A stretch of DNA of 17,988 nucleotides, from contig DOCI01000277.1 of the NCBI GenBank assembly GCA_003503535.1, positions 9,094 through 27,081 of the forward strand. Reading direction: 5' to 3'. Shown in pieces: positions 1 to 7,448 of this stretch; position 1 is the stretch's first letter, and every line of letters begins with the position of its first letter. Below the pieces are notes generated by a model. The model saw only the letters and a list, made by a program, of their open reading frames with translations, made no database searches and was not told the DNA's origin. Both the position numbers and the translations under genes were made by a program. The DNA comes from Planctomycetaceae bacterium. GTDB taxonomy: Bacteria > Planctomycetota > Planctomycetia > Planctomycetales > Planctomycetaceae.

Positions 1-8
1 CTGTCTCT

Positions 9-497
9 TCACATGGAAATCGATTTGTTCATCGGATGCGGCACATGCAGATCGCTGTCCCGCGTTTTCCAGGCCAGCATTGCATTTTGCTCTTCAGTGA
101 ATTTGGCCAGATCTTCCAAAAACGTAACCATCTCTGCACCTTGCAACTGCTGGGCGATCTGATGATAAAAGACGCTCAGAGATGTAAAAAACAGGTGTGT
201 TGTAACAAGTAGATCTTCCTCATATTTAGCATGAGCAGGATCGAGCATTTGAAAGAAGCCCTGGATTTCTTCATCTGGTATGAATTGAACCCATGTTTCC
301 ATGATGGCAGGGTCTTGATCGATAATTGAACTTAACAGTCGATTCTCAAAATGCTTTTCACAATCGCGGATCGTTTTCAAAATCATCTGCCCTTGCGGAT
401 CGTCAGCAGGAACCACTAATGCAGCTAATTCTCTTCCAAACTGAGTGTGTAATCCCTGAATGCGGTCGATCACTTGATGAATTTGCAGATAAGACAT
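9..497 (-). CDS. Small helical hypothetical protein, possible ferritin-like fold
   Basis: Encodes about 162 residues, mostly amphipathic helices, with no signal peptide or membrane segment, so probably cytoplasmic. I place the start at the ATG at 497: a GAGGGG Shine-Dalgarno lies about eight bases upstream of it, whereas the GTG at 506 directly abuts that sequence and is too close. A central block with CEKHFENRL and ETWVQFIPDE resembles, from memory, a family of small bacterial proteins of unknown function with a HEQ-x-L...DTWFQY-like block. Acidic and histidine residues in the helices could fit a ferritin- or hemerythrin-like bundle, but I cannot show a complete metal-binding set. The gene runs divergently from the SDR at 754. 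Function unknown; that it is a gene is fairly secure. Confidence 0.72.
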   Translation of the reverse strand: MSYLQIHQVIDRIQGLHTQFGRELAALVVPADDPQGQMILKTIRDCEKHFENRLLSSIIDQDPAIMETWVQFIPDEEIQGFFQMLDPAHAKYEEDLLVTTHLFFTSLSVFYHQIAQQLQGAEMVTFLEDLAKFTEEQNAMLAWKTRDSDLHVPHPMNKSISM

Positions 498-753
498 AGC
501 TGTCACCCCTCTTAAAATAGAATTTCCTCATCTCACCAATGTTGCACGGCGTGTGCCAAATGAAGAGAGAACTCTTATCTAAGGGAAATGTCAGTCTAAT
601 TCTGCTTATTGGCTCGAAATCTGAGCGATTTCTTCTCAGACTGAGTGTTCATCGATCAATTTCAAGGCGCACTTGTGCATTTTTTTTGGGTGTAATTTCC
701 ACAGATTGGGCCTCACTCCAATTCTCAGCAGTCTTCATATGGGTTTTTAATTA
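498..753. other. Divergent intergenic region, no feature resolved
   Basis: About 256 bases separate the divergently transcribed hypothetical gene and the SDR gene, so promoters for both should lie here. I could not pick a convincing -35/-10 pair for either direction. A 71-codon open frame on the + strand (539-754) looks non-coding: it has low-complexity Ser/Leu/Phe content, no ribosome binding site and no recognisable similarity. Confidence 0.4.
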
Positions 754-1521
754 ATGGATCTTGGTGTAAAGAATTGCACGGCTGTGATCACAGGAGGGGC
801 TTCCGGAATTGGTTTGGCCATCGTGCAGGCATTTCTCAGCGAGGGATGTCGAATTGCGATTGTTGATTTGAAGCCACCAGTCGATTCCAGTCTCCTCGAT
901 AATGAGCAGGTTCTGTATTGTCCCACAGACTTAATGGAACTCCACGCATGTGAGAAAACAGTCGAAAACGTGGTGAGCAAATTTGGTGGAATCGATTACC
1001 TGATCAATAATGCAGGGACGAATGATTCCGTGGGACTGGAGTGTGCCCCCGAGAGATTTTCAGAGTCTCTCCAGAAGAATCTCGTTCATTATTTTTCGAT
1101 GTCTCATTATTGTCTGCCGCATTTAAAAGCCAGTCCCGCCGGAGCGATCGTGAACATCAGTTCGAAAGTCGCGGTGACGGGCCAGGGGGGAACCTCCGGT
1201 TATGCGGCTGCTAAAGGTGGTGTCAATGCGTTGACCAGGGAGTGGGCGGTTGAATTGGCGCCAGCTGGAATTCGGGTCAATACGGTTGTACCAGCAGAAG
1301 TCTGGACAAAAATGTATGAGAACTGGCTGGGGAAGACTGCTGATCCTGCGGCAGAAAAACAAAGAATTGAAGCAAGCATCCCTTTGAATCATCGCTTTAC
1401 CAAGCCGGAAGAAATAGCCGCGATGGTTGTGTTTCTGGCTTCGGCTCAGTCGTCTCATACGACGGGACAAATTGTTTATGTCGACGGAGGGTATTCTCAT
1501 CTGGATCGTCGTCTACAATAG
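754..1521 (+). CDS. SDR-family dehydrogenase, probable L-fucose dehydrogenase
   Basis: Classical short-chain dehydrogenase/reductase of 255 residues, the usual family length. The Rossmann glycine motif TGGASGIG is at residues 13-20, an NNAG motif follows, and the catalytic triad is visible as Ser137, Tyr150 and Lys154 (YAAAK). The C-terminal half (AVTGQGGTSGY, TREWAVELAPAGIRVN, PAEVWTKMYENW, HTTGQ, VDGGYSHLDR) closely matches my memory of bacterial L-fucose dehydrogenases of the non-phosphorylating fucose pathway, which oxidise L-fucose to the lactone with NAD(P)+. SDR substrates are hard to assign from sequence, so the family is certain and the substrate probable. The stop codon TAG shares its last G with the GTG of the MFS transporter, implying translational coupling and a sugar uptake plus oxidation unit. 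Confidence 0.88.
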   Translation: MDLGVKNCTAVITGGASGIGLAIVQAFLSEGCRIAIVDLKPPVDSSLLDNEQVLYCPTDLMELHACEKTVENVVSKFGGIDYLINNAGTNDSVGLECAPERFSESLQKNLVHYFSMSHYCLPHLKASPAGAIVNISSKVAVTGQGGTSGYAAAKGGVNALTREWAVELAPAGIRVNTVVPAEVWTKMYENWLGKTADPAAEKQRIEASIPLNHRFTKPEEIAAMVVFLASAQSSHTTGQIVYVDGGYSHLDRRLQ

Positions 1522-2936
1522 TGTCGTGTTGCTCGACGGATTTTCATGAGCGATCCTCTCGACCTGTTCCACTAACTTTTTTAGAGTGCATTTTGCAAAA
1601 CGACAACGTCAACTCCGAGCGCACTTCTGAGACCCCGACTCCTGAAATATTACCGGTTGGTATTGAGCAACAGCAGGAGCGAACCGAATGGGAACTCTGG
1701 AATTTGCTCACGCTGGCAGCTCATCATGTTTTTATGAGACTGGCCTGGATCTTCAAAACCGAGACCGTCATTATGCCAGCCTTTCTGGATGTGATTGCGG
1801 GAGCGGGCTGGATTCGCGGTTGTCTGCCGATTTTTAATCGGATCAGCCAGAGTATTGCCCCCGTCCTTGCCTCAGCCAGTCTGCGGAACATGCCCTGTAA
1901 AGTCCGCATGATGAAACAGACCACCATGCTGATGGCGTTTCTGTTTGGCTGTCTTTCGTTTTTATGTTTGAACCTTGGCAAAGAAGCGATGCCCTGGTTT
2001 CCGGCTGTCTTTCTCATTATCTACGCCATGTTTTTTGCTGCTACTGGTGTCAATCAGCTTTCCTTCAATACTTTGCAGGGAAAATTAATCAGACCGCATC
2101 GAAGAGGGCGCCTGATGTCGATTGCCGGCATGGCAGGCTCGCTGGTGGCCATGGTGGGGGCTTATTTTCTGTTGACGGAATGGCTGGCTATTCCCGAAGG
2201 TCGTGGGTTTTCCTGGATTTTCGGTTTCACTTCGCTCTGTTTTGTTTTTGCCAGTGCGATCCTGTGGATCGTTCACGAACCGGCAGACAAACAGGGAACA
2301 ACGGAGTCTCATCCGGGCAAACTGTTCCGCAATGTCTGGCGAACTTTACGCGAAAATCGTTCGATGCAACGCGTTGCACTGGCGGCGATGCTCTTTATCT
2401 GTACGCTTCTGCTCTTCCCGCATTACCAATGGCTGGGCAGAGAAGTCCTCGGGGCCGGTCCAACGGACCTGATGATGTGGGTGATTGTGCAGAATTTGTC
2501 CGTGGGAATCTTCAGTTGGATCACAGGGTATTACGGAGACCGCTACGGTTATCGTATTGTGATTCGTGTGGAAATGTTCGCATTGGCATTTGTTCCGATT
2601 GTTGCGATTGGTCTTTCCGAAATACTGACTCCCGAAACGAGAGGCTGGTATACGCTCACTTTTCTTCTACTCGGGTTGACTCCCGTGACAATGAAAACGA
2701 TGTTCAATTATGTCCTGGAACTTGTGGAGGAGGAGCAGCATCCCCACTATTTAAGCACTCTCAACGTTTGCATGGCGGCTCCCTTATTCTTCGCCCCGTT
2801 GGTTGGCTATCTCATCGACTGGAACTATCGACTGATTTTCCTGATCATCGCAGGCATCGTCTTGACCGCGGGCCTGCTCACCTTCCGCATGGATGAGCCG
2901 CGACTACACCTCAAAAATGAATCGGTACATAGGTAG
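1521..2936 (+). CDS. MFS transporter coupled to the SDR gene
   Basis: Major facilitator superfamily protein of up to 471 residues with roughly ten to twelve hydrophobic segments starting near residue 65. A GDRYGYR stretch near residue 339 is a degenerate copy of the MFS loop motif, and a charged cytoplasmic loop (RPHRRGR) follows an early helix pair. The start is uncertain: GTG at 1521 overlaps the upstream TAG, giving a long polar N-terminus with no clear ribosome binding site, while a TTG near 1594 would give a shorter protein. There is no in-frame ATG until residue 73, too far in. Tight linkage to the fucose-dehydrogenase-like SDR suggests it carries the sugar or its acid product, but the sequence alone does not identify a substrate. 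Confidence 0.85.
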   Translation: MSCCSTDFHERSSRPVPLTFLECILQNDNVNSERTSETPTPEILPVGIEQQQERTEWELWNLLTLAAHHVFMRLAWIFKTETVIMPAFLDVIAGAGWIRGCLPIFNRISQSIAPVLASASLRNMPCKVRMMKQTTMLMAFLFGCLSFLCLNLGKEAMPWFPAVFLIIYAMFFAATGVNQLSFNTLQGKLIRPHRRGRLMSIAGMAGSLVAMVGAYFLLTEWLAIPEGRGFSWIFGFTSLCFVFASAILWIVHEPADKQGTTESHPGKLFRNVWRTLRENRSMQRVALAAMLFICTLLLFPHYQWLGREVLGAGPTDLMMWVIVQNLSVGIFSWITGYYGDRYGYRIVIRVEMFALAFVPIVAIGLSEILTPETRGWYTLTFLLLGLTPVTMKTMFNYVLELVEEEQHPHYLSTLNVCMAAPLFFAPLVGYLIDWNYRLIFLIIAGIVLTAGLLTFRMDEPRLHLKNESVHR

Positions 2937-2988
2937 AACGCATGGGAGGAAGAGATCCTTCCTCTGAAAACAGGAACTCTGATATCTT

Positions 2989-4071
2989 TCAGAATCCATA
3001 TTTACTCTTGGAAATCTCATCGACGGCACTCTCGATGGAGCTTTTGAGAATCAGATTATCTTCGTTGTAAGACTCATCTCGTCGGCCATTGCATAAAACG
3101 ACCACATTGAAACCATCGATTCGCTGAAGTGCCATCGCGGTTGTTCCGGGTAAACTTCCGAAATACGTCCAGTAATATCGTTGGGAATTACGAAGCTTGC
3201 CATCGAGCCAGTAATGCTCCATGTATTTGCATAGTGCGGGAGCCGAGGCGATCAGACCGCCGTGAGAATCCATCACTTCGACGCGAAGAGTTTGGAGGGG
3301 ATATTCCACTTCTCGGGGATCCCAGTCACGCGGACGATCTCGGCCTTGCTGAATGTCTTTGATACCGAGCGGATCGAACAGTTTTTGCTGAACATACTTT
3401 TGGTAAGGCATTCCCGAGCCTTTTTCAACGACTCGTCCCAGCAGGCAGTATCCGAAATTGGAATAAGACGAGCGAGAGCCAGGATCGAACTGCAGCGGTT
3501 TTGCCAGCATATAACGAATCATATCCTCCGGCTGCGCTTTCCCGCGAAGCCGATATTGCTTTTCGACTTCGCGGGTACGAAACATCGGATCAAACGTTTC
3601 ATCGCGATCCCAACCTCCTTCATGCTTGAGCAGCTGAGCGACTGTGATGTCCCGCCAGCGTGGATCAAATTCTTCATTCCGTGGCTCACTCAATTCCAGC
3701 AGGTTAAAGATTTTGTCATCGAGTGACAGTTTTTCATCCCGTACCAGAGTTTTAGTGGCGGATGATGTGATCGACTTACTGACACTGGCAATACGCATCA
3801 AAGCATCGGCTGGGGTTTCGATCTGCTGCTTCGCATCTTTCCAGCCGTAACCTTTGGAGTAAATCATCTTTCCATTACGCGAGATGGCAATCGTGACAGC
3901 TTTACACCCGATTAGTTTCTGAAATTCTGCAATCGCTTTGTCGATAGCTGCGAATTGTTCAGAGTTGTCTGGGCTATTTCCGGGTTGTTCTGCATTGAGG
4001 GAGGACATCGGGAATACTGCAATGAGAGCCAGCAAGATCAAAGTCAGACCAGAATAGGTTGTTTGTGTCAT
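2989..4071 (-). CDS. Exported serine hydrolase, beta-lactamase/PBP-like family
   Basis: A 360-residue protein of the class C beta-lactamase/DD-peptidase-like fold. The ATG at 4071 is chosen because AAGGAGA sits about eight bases upstream and because it begins a signal peptide (hydrophobic LTLILLALIAVF, then SSLNA). Upstream in-frame codons back to 4110 lack this. Motif I is SVSK with nucleophile Ser96 and Lys99; motif II is YSN at 203-205; an HGG stretch in MDSHGGLIAS is the probable motif III equivalent. Such planctomycete enzymes are often esterases or peptidases rather than antibiotic-degrading lactamases, so substrate and resistance role are not claimed. It acts outside the cytoplasmic membrane and lies convergent with the MFS gene, 52 bases from its end. 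Confidence 0.88.
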   Translation of the reverse strand: MTQTTYSGLTLILLALIAVFPMSSLNAEQPGNSPDNSEQFAAIDKAIAEFQKLIGCKAVTIAISRNGKMIYSKGYGWKDAKQQIETPADALMRIASVSKSITSSATKTLVRDEKLSLDDKIFNLLELSEPRNEEFDPRWRDITVAQLLKHEGGWDRDETFDPMFRTREVEKQYRLRGKAQPEDMIRYMLAKPLQFDPGSRSSYSNFGYCLLGRVVEKGSGMPYQKYVQQKLFDPLGIKDIQQGRDRPRDWDPREVEYPLQTLRVEVMDSHGGLIASAPALCKYMEHYWLDGKLRNSQRYYWTYFGSLPGTTAMALQRIDGFNVVVLCNGRRDESYNEDNLILKSSIESAVDEISKSKYGF

Positions 4072-4163
4072 GATGAGATCTCCTTGAATCAACCTAAGAA
4101 CGCCGAACAAAACTGAAGTCAGATTTTATGAAAACTAACTGTCCATCAAAACCGAAATTTTTG

Positions 4164-4288
4164 AACCACAGAGGCACAGATGGCACAGAGATTTTTCAAT
4201 TGGGAAATTCTGTAACCATCTAGACATTCAAAACTTGCATACGCATCGAACTACAAAACTTCTCCGTGCCTTCTGTACCTCTGTGGTT
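4164..4288. repeat. Interspersed inverted repeat, CACAGAG family
   Basis: Two 27-base arms, 4164-4190 and 4262-4288, are inverted repeats agreeing at 24 of 27 positions and separated by 71 bases. The left arm begins AACCACAGAGGCACAGA and the right arm ends CTCTGTGGTT. Elements with this arm sequence are, to my knowledge, dispersed in many genomes with miniature-element character. The unit lies in the gap between the serine hydrolase and the next upstream minus-strand gene. A related but distinct element is at 14696-14754. Confidence 0.7.
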
Positions 4289-4367
4289 TTCATTTTCTCA
4301 TATTCACAATGTCGATTTATAAATTCTGATCCAACTCAAGATATTGGGTTTGTTTGAAGCTCTCAAT

Positions 4368-4407
4368 AAAAAAAGGGTATGGTAAAGTTGTTCACTTCAC
4401 CATACCC
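4368..4407 (-). terminator. Intrinsic terminator of the 4443-5027 gene
   Basis: On the minus strand a hairpin with outer stem GGGTATGGT/ACCATACCC (4375-4383 with 4399-4407) plus an inner AAGT/ACTT stem is followed directly by seven U residues (A-run at 4368-4374 on the + strand). It starts about 35 bases after the stop of the minus-strand hypothetical gene, as expected for a rho-independent terminator, and separates that gene from the serine hydrolase gene. Confidence 0.9.
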
Positions 4408-4442
4408 AATGTTTTGACGCAATGTAATTACAGGAGAGTCAA

Positions 4443-5027
4443 TTAGACAGGTTCAACTTCTCCGTTGGGCAGCACCTTCATGCCGGGGCCCGCTTCCTGT
4501 GGAGGACGGGAGAGAATTCCCACTGTGATCGCTTCGGTGGAATCACTTTCTTTGAGGACGCCGACGATTTCGATCATGTTGCCTTCTTCAATGGTCAGGC
4601 CAAGATCATCGTTCAATGTGCGGAAAATCAAAGAGTCGACACGTTTGAAGCAATTGAGCAGATCTTTCAGATCGAACTCAAAAGCCATCCGAGTTCGTTT
4701 GCCGTCATGTTTGCCCCCAAACATTTCGCCGTCGCCCAGGTAGAACAGGACCTGCCAGCAGTTCTCGTTAAAGCGGCAGTCGTATCCCACGCGGGCAGCA
4801 TCGGCTATGGGGGTGAAAAGATCTGAGGCGTCGTAAATGAATTCCGTCAGCCAGCCCGGGCGAAAACTTTTCTTGTCTCGGTTTTCCGCCCACTGTTCGG
4901 CTTGCTTAATGAGGTTTTCAAGTGAAGTGTGTGAATGCATTGTTCGGGTCCAAATTGAGTCTGGTAGTCGATCGTTGATGCTGTCCATGTTTACAGAATT
5001 CCGTCCCGGAACATGCAATCCCTGCAT
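4443..5027 (-). CDS. Conserved-looking hypothetical protein, function unknown
   Basis: Up to 194 residues with no signal peptide or membrane segment. I do not recognise the family. The first 29 residues are probably poorly conserved; alternative starts are the ATG at 4988 and the ATG at 4940 (MHSHTSLENL), after which the protein becomes helical and acidic-rich. None of the three has a strong ribosome binding site. The core mixes beta-type stretches (CWQVLFYLGDGEMFGG, MIEIVGVLKE, AITVGIL) with a helix (LKDLLNCFKRVDSLIF), suggesting a small globular alpha/beta domain. It ends in a proline/glycine-rich tail and is followed by a clear terminator, supporting a real, singly transcribed gene. Confidence 0.7.
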   Translation of the reverse strand: MQGLHVPGRNSVNMDSINDRLPDSIWTRTMHSHTSLENLIKQAEQWAENRDKKSFRPGWLTEFIYDASDLFTPIADAARVGYDCRFNENCWQVLFYLGDGEMFGGKHDGKRTRMAFEFDLKDLLNCFKRVDSLIFRTLNDDLGLTIEEGNMIEIVGVLKESDSTEAITVGILSRPPQEAGPGMKVLPNGEVEPV

Positions 5028-5608
5028 TAATTCACTAACACTTCAAAGTCTGCACAAGTGCAGATTGTATGAGTTAGTTTCAGCAATGGTGGTTGATTCA
5101 ACCAGCCCTGCTGGGTGCTCCAGTTGTTTTGAAGGCAGAGCCTCGCCCGCTCTTCGGGCATTTGCGATGAAAGTCGATTCGTGGTATCACCACCTGATGA
5201 CTTCGTCGGTCCTTCAACAAAAGCGATCCTGCTTTGAACTGTTCCTCGAATGACTCCTGTCAATCGCGGCGAAGGTGGAGAATTCATTTCTCACACAGAA
5301 GCGTTTCGCCTGCAGAACAATCTCTCGCGTCCTGCAAGAAGTATCGAACCGGATGAGGGTCTTACGCCAATAAATTTTTCGGAGAGGACAGACAGGCCCC
5401 GAATCGTGCCACAAATCAGGGACATGCCACAGGTATCGATCCTGCGTTCTCCTCTTCGCAAAATGGCTCAAATTGTTGTTATTTCGCTGGACTTGTTACA
5501 ATATCGTTCTGACGATGATCAGATCCAAATATTAATATAGGAGGACTGGGTCGACTTTGCGGGCTGTTACAATTATTTCGCTTCAATTTACATCCAGATG
5601 CCACCGAC
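5028..5608. other. Long non-coding stretch upstream of argB with small stem-loops
   Basis: This 580-base gap has no convincing gene; open frames on both strands have odd composition and no similarity I recognise. It holds several short hairpins: CCAGC/GCTGG near 5102-5114, GCCCG/CGGGC at 5145-5159, GTGGT/ACCAC at 5181-5193, and a nested structure with outer stem GGCGAA/TTCGCC at 5268-5310. I recognise no riboswitch class. A promoter-like pair is near 5473-5502, and a strong AGGAGGA sequence at 5539-5545 has no ATG behind it. Confidence 0.5.
5473..5502 (+). promoter_or_regulatory. Candidate housekeeping-sigma promoter for argB
   Basis: TTGTTG at 5473-5478 and TACAAT at 5497-5502 are separated by 18 bases, close to the sigma-70 consensus. 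Transcription would start around 5509, giving an argB leader of about 100 bases. This is the only good pair I found in the gap. Confidence 0.5.
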
Positions 5609-6520
5609 ATGATAACTTCAGCTGAACAAACAATTCCTCTAGGGCATGACGAATCGGTTCGAAAGGCGAAAACTTTAATCGAAGCCCTCAGTTGGATTCG
5701 AGAATTCCGGGATCGTCATGTTGTGATTAAACTCGGCGGCAGTGCTCTGGAAGAAGAAGAGTCCGTTCGCAGTTTTTTGACCGATGTCATCTTCATGGAA
5801 ACAGTCGGCATGCGACCGATCCTGGTTCATGGCGGCGGCAAAGCGATCAGTCAGGCCGTCAAAGAAGAGGGAATTACGCCTCAGTTTGTGCGTGGTCGAC
5901 GCTATACCGATGAACGAACTCTCGAAATCGCGGCTCGGGTTCTGGCAGGTGATATTTGCGAACAACTTGTCGGAGAAATTCTCAGCCAGGGCGGCCGTGC
6001 GATTGGGTTGAACCATCTCACACAATCTGTGTTGATCGGCGAAAAACTCCAGATGAACGATGAAGAGGGGGAACCGATCGACCTCGGCGAAGTTGGCCAT
6101 GTCGTTGGCATCCATCGCGATGTTCTGCTCGCCACCTGCCGCAGTGATACCATTCCGGTTCTGCCATCGATCGCTCTCGACAAAGACAATCGGAAATTAA
6201 ACGTCAATGCCGACACCGCAGCCGCGGCTGTCGCGAAGTTTATTCATGCCGAAAAGTTAATCTTCGTCAGCGATGTCCCCGGCATTTTCCTCGACCGAAA
6301 TGATCCAACAACATTACAGTCACACCTGAACGCGACTCGCTGCCGGGAACTGATCGCCAGTGGCGTGATCGATTCCGGAATGGTCCCTAAAGTCGAAGCG
6401 GCTCTGGAAGCACTGCAAGCTGGTGTCAAAAAAGTCCACCTGGTCGATGCCCGCATTCCACATTCACTGATGCTGGAAATCTATTCGAATCAGGGGATTG
6501 GGACTGAAATCGTGCTTTGA
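5609..6520 (+). CDS. argB: Acetylglutamate kinase
   Basis: N-acetyl-L-glutamate kinase, the second step of arginine synthesis, phosphorylating N-acetylglutamate with ATP in the cytoplasm. The 303 residues match family length. Visible motifs are KLGGSA with ATP-binding Lys41, the HGGGKAIS substrate loop, NVNADTAAAAVA and SGMVPKVEAALEAL. An N-terminal helix (LIEALSWIREFR) precedes the first strand; in known hexameric, arginine-inhibited kinases such a helix makes the hexamer and arginine site, so feedback inhibition is likely by inference. The ATG at 5609 lacks a good Shine-Dalgarno; the argB frame stays open upstream to a CTG right after AGGAGGA at 5539-5545, so a longer N-terminus cannot be excluded. 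It stands apart from other arg genes. Confidence 0.97.
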   Translation: MITSAEQTIPLGHDESVRKAKTLIEALSWIREFRDRHVVIKLGGSALEEEESVRSFLTDVIFMETVGMRPILVHGGGKAISQAVKEEGITPQFVRGRRYTDERTLEIAARVLAGDICEQLVGEILSQGGRAIGLNHLTQSVLIGEKLQMNDEEGEPIDLGEVGHVVGIHRDVLLATCRSDTIPVLPSIALDKDNRKLNVNADTAAAAVAKFIHAEKLIFVSDVPGIFLDRNDPTTLQSHLNATRCRELIASGVIDSGMVPKVEAALEALQAGVKKVHLVDARIPHSLMLEIYSNQGIGTEIVL

Positions 6521-6598
6521 GAATGCACTGTCGCATCCAGCAGCATTGATTTTTGACGTTCGCTCTGCGTATAACAGTTCTCTGATGTTCAAACTTCG

Positions 6599-6617
6599 AA
6601 GACCGACGACTGGTCTT
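6599..6617 (+). terminator. Weak hairpin after argB
   Basis: AAGACC (6599-6604) pairs with GGTCTT (6612-6617) around a seven-base loop, followed by TAATTTG. This is about 80 bases after argB, with a short stem and a poor U-tract, so it is at best a weak terminator. Confidence 0.3.
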
Positions 6618-6687
6618 TAATTTGTAGAGAATTTGTGACAAGACGCCGTGAATTTCACAGTAAATAATTAACTCAGGAGCAACTTTG

Positions 6688-7356
6688 ATGAAAACTGTTC
6701 GTATGATGACGCTGGCTATTGCAGCCGTCGCTTTAATTTCAGCCCCAGTGATGGCTGGTGAGTGGGTTTCTTTGTTCAACGGGAAAAACCTCGATGGCTG
6801 GATCCAGAAAAATGGGACTGCCACTTACAGTGTCGAAGACGGAACCATTGTGGGTGTCACCAGCGATGGCAGCCCGAATTCTTTCCTGTGCTCAAAGAAA
6901 GACTACGGCAACTTCGAACTCGAATTCGAAGTGAAGGTTCACAACAGTCTGAATTCCGGCGTGCAGATTCGTTCACAGACCAAGGAAACCGATAAAAAAG
7001 ATACCTTTGGTCGGGTCAATGGTCCGCAGGTTGAAATTGAAGCGAGTGGCAACAATGGAGCCGAGGCTGGTTATATTTATGGAGAAGCGACTGGCCGGGG
7101 CTGGTTGACACCTCAGGATCAACTCGTTCCTCACAAAAAGATGAAAGATGGTGAGTGGAATAAATTCCGCGTCGTCGCGAATGGCCCACATATCCAGACC
7201 TGGATCAATGGCGAAATGGTCTCTGATTTGACCGATGAAGCCATTTACGAAACTCATCCCAAAGGCTTCATCGGCCTGCAGGTCCACGGCATCAAAAAGG
7301 GTGACGGCCCATTCGATGTTGCCTGGCGTAACATTCGTATCAAAACGATTAAGTAG
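6688..7356 (+). CDS. Secreted DUF1080 protein (3-keto-disaccharide hydrolase-like)
   Basis: Exported 222-residue protein. The ATG at 6688 is chosen over the adjacent in-frame TTG at 6685 because AGGAG lies about eight bases upstream of the ATG. A signal peptide (basic KTVR, hydrophobic LAIAAVALISA, cleavage near VMAGEW) is followed by a single DUF1080 jelly-roll domain: WVSLFNGKNLDGW, NSGVQIRSQ, GPQVEIEAS, WNKFRVVANG, WINGEMVSDL and the terminal GFIGLQVHG. This domain is expanded in planctomycetes and is annotated as 3-keto-disaccharide hydrolase, related to concanavalin-type glycan-binding folds; it probably acts on carbohydrate outside the cytoplasm, but the substrate is unproven. It has its own ribosome binding site and a strong terminator, so it is likely monocistronic. 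Confidence 0.93.
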   Translation: MKTVRMMTLAIAAVALISAPVMAGEWVSLFNGKNLDGWIQKNGTATYSVEDGTIVGVTSDGSPNSFLCSKKDYGNFELEFEVKVHNSLNSGVQIRSQTKETDKKDTFGRVNGPQVEIEASGNNGAEAGYIYGEATGRGWLTPQDQLVPHKKMKDGEWNKFRVVANGPHIQTWINGEMVSDLTDEAIYETHPKGFIGLQVHGIKKGDGPFDVAWRNIRIKTIK

Positions 7357-7368
7357 TCGAAATGCAGG

Positions 7369-7400
7369 AACCACTGCTGGCTTTGCTGGCGGTGGTTTTT
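7369..7400 (+). terminator. Intrinsic terminator of the DUF1080 gene
   Basis: A 13-base-pair stem (AACCACTGCTGGC with GCTGGCGGTGGTT, including G-T wobbles) with a TTT loop runs from 7369 to 7397 and leads into a run of T at 7396-7400. It begins 13 bases after the stop codon of the DUF1080 gene, a textbook rho-independent layout. Confidence 0.88.
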
Positions 7401-7448
7401 CTACGTGTTGCTAATAATCGTGTTGCTTTTTTCAAGTGATTTCGTTTC

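Noticed and set aside
539..754. 71-codon open frame before the SDR gene
   Set aside because: No ribosome binding site, no similarity that I recognise, and it sits where divergent promoters are expected.
1964..2896. 310-codon open frame overlapping the MFS gene in another frame
   Set aside because: It lies wholly inside a clear transporter gene, has the Ser/Arg/Cys/His-rich composition of an out-of-frame reading, and has no recognisable domain. Length alone is expected from the codon bias of the real frame.
2946..2964. Hairpin GAGGAAG/CTTCCTC between convergent genes as a shared terminator
   Set aside because: The 7-base-pair stem is real, but there is no T-run on either strand immediately after it, so I did not call it a terminator.
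2989..4071. Serine hydrolase as an antibiotic-resistance beta-lactamase
   Set aside because: The SVSK and YSN motifs place it in the broad beta-lactamase/DD-peptidase/esterase family, but nothing in the sequence shows lactam-degrading activity.
5214..5471. Minus-strand open frame of 85 codons in the gap before argB
   Set aside because: Composition rich in Cys, Arg and Trp with no domain, overlapped by other equally poor frames. The region is better read as non-coding with small hairpins.
6648..6658. GTGAATTTCAC palindrome upstream of the DUF1080 gene as a CRP-like site
   Set aside because: It is a short 5-1-5 palindrome without the six-base spacer of a CRP site; chance occurrence is likely.
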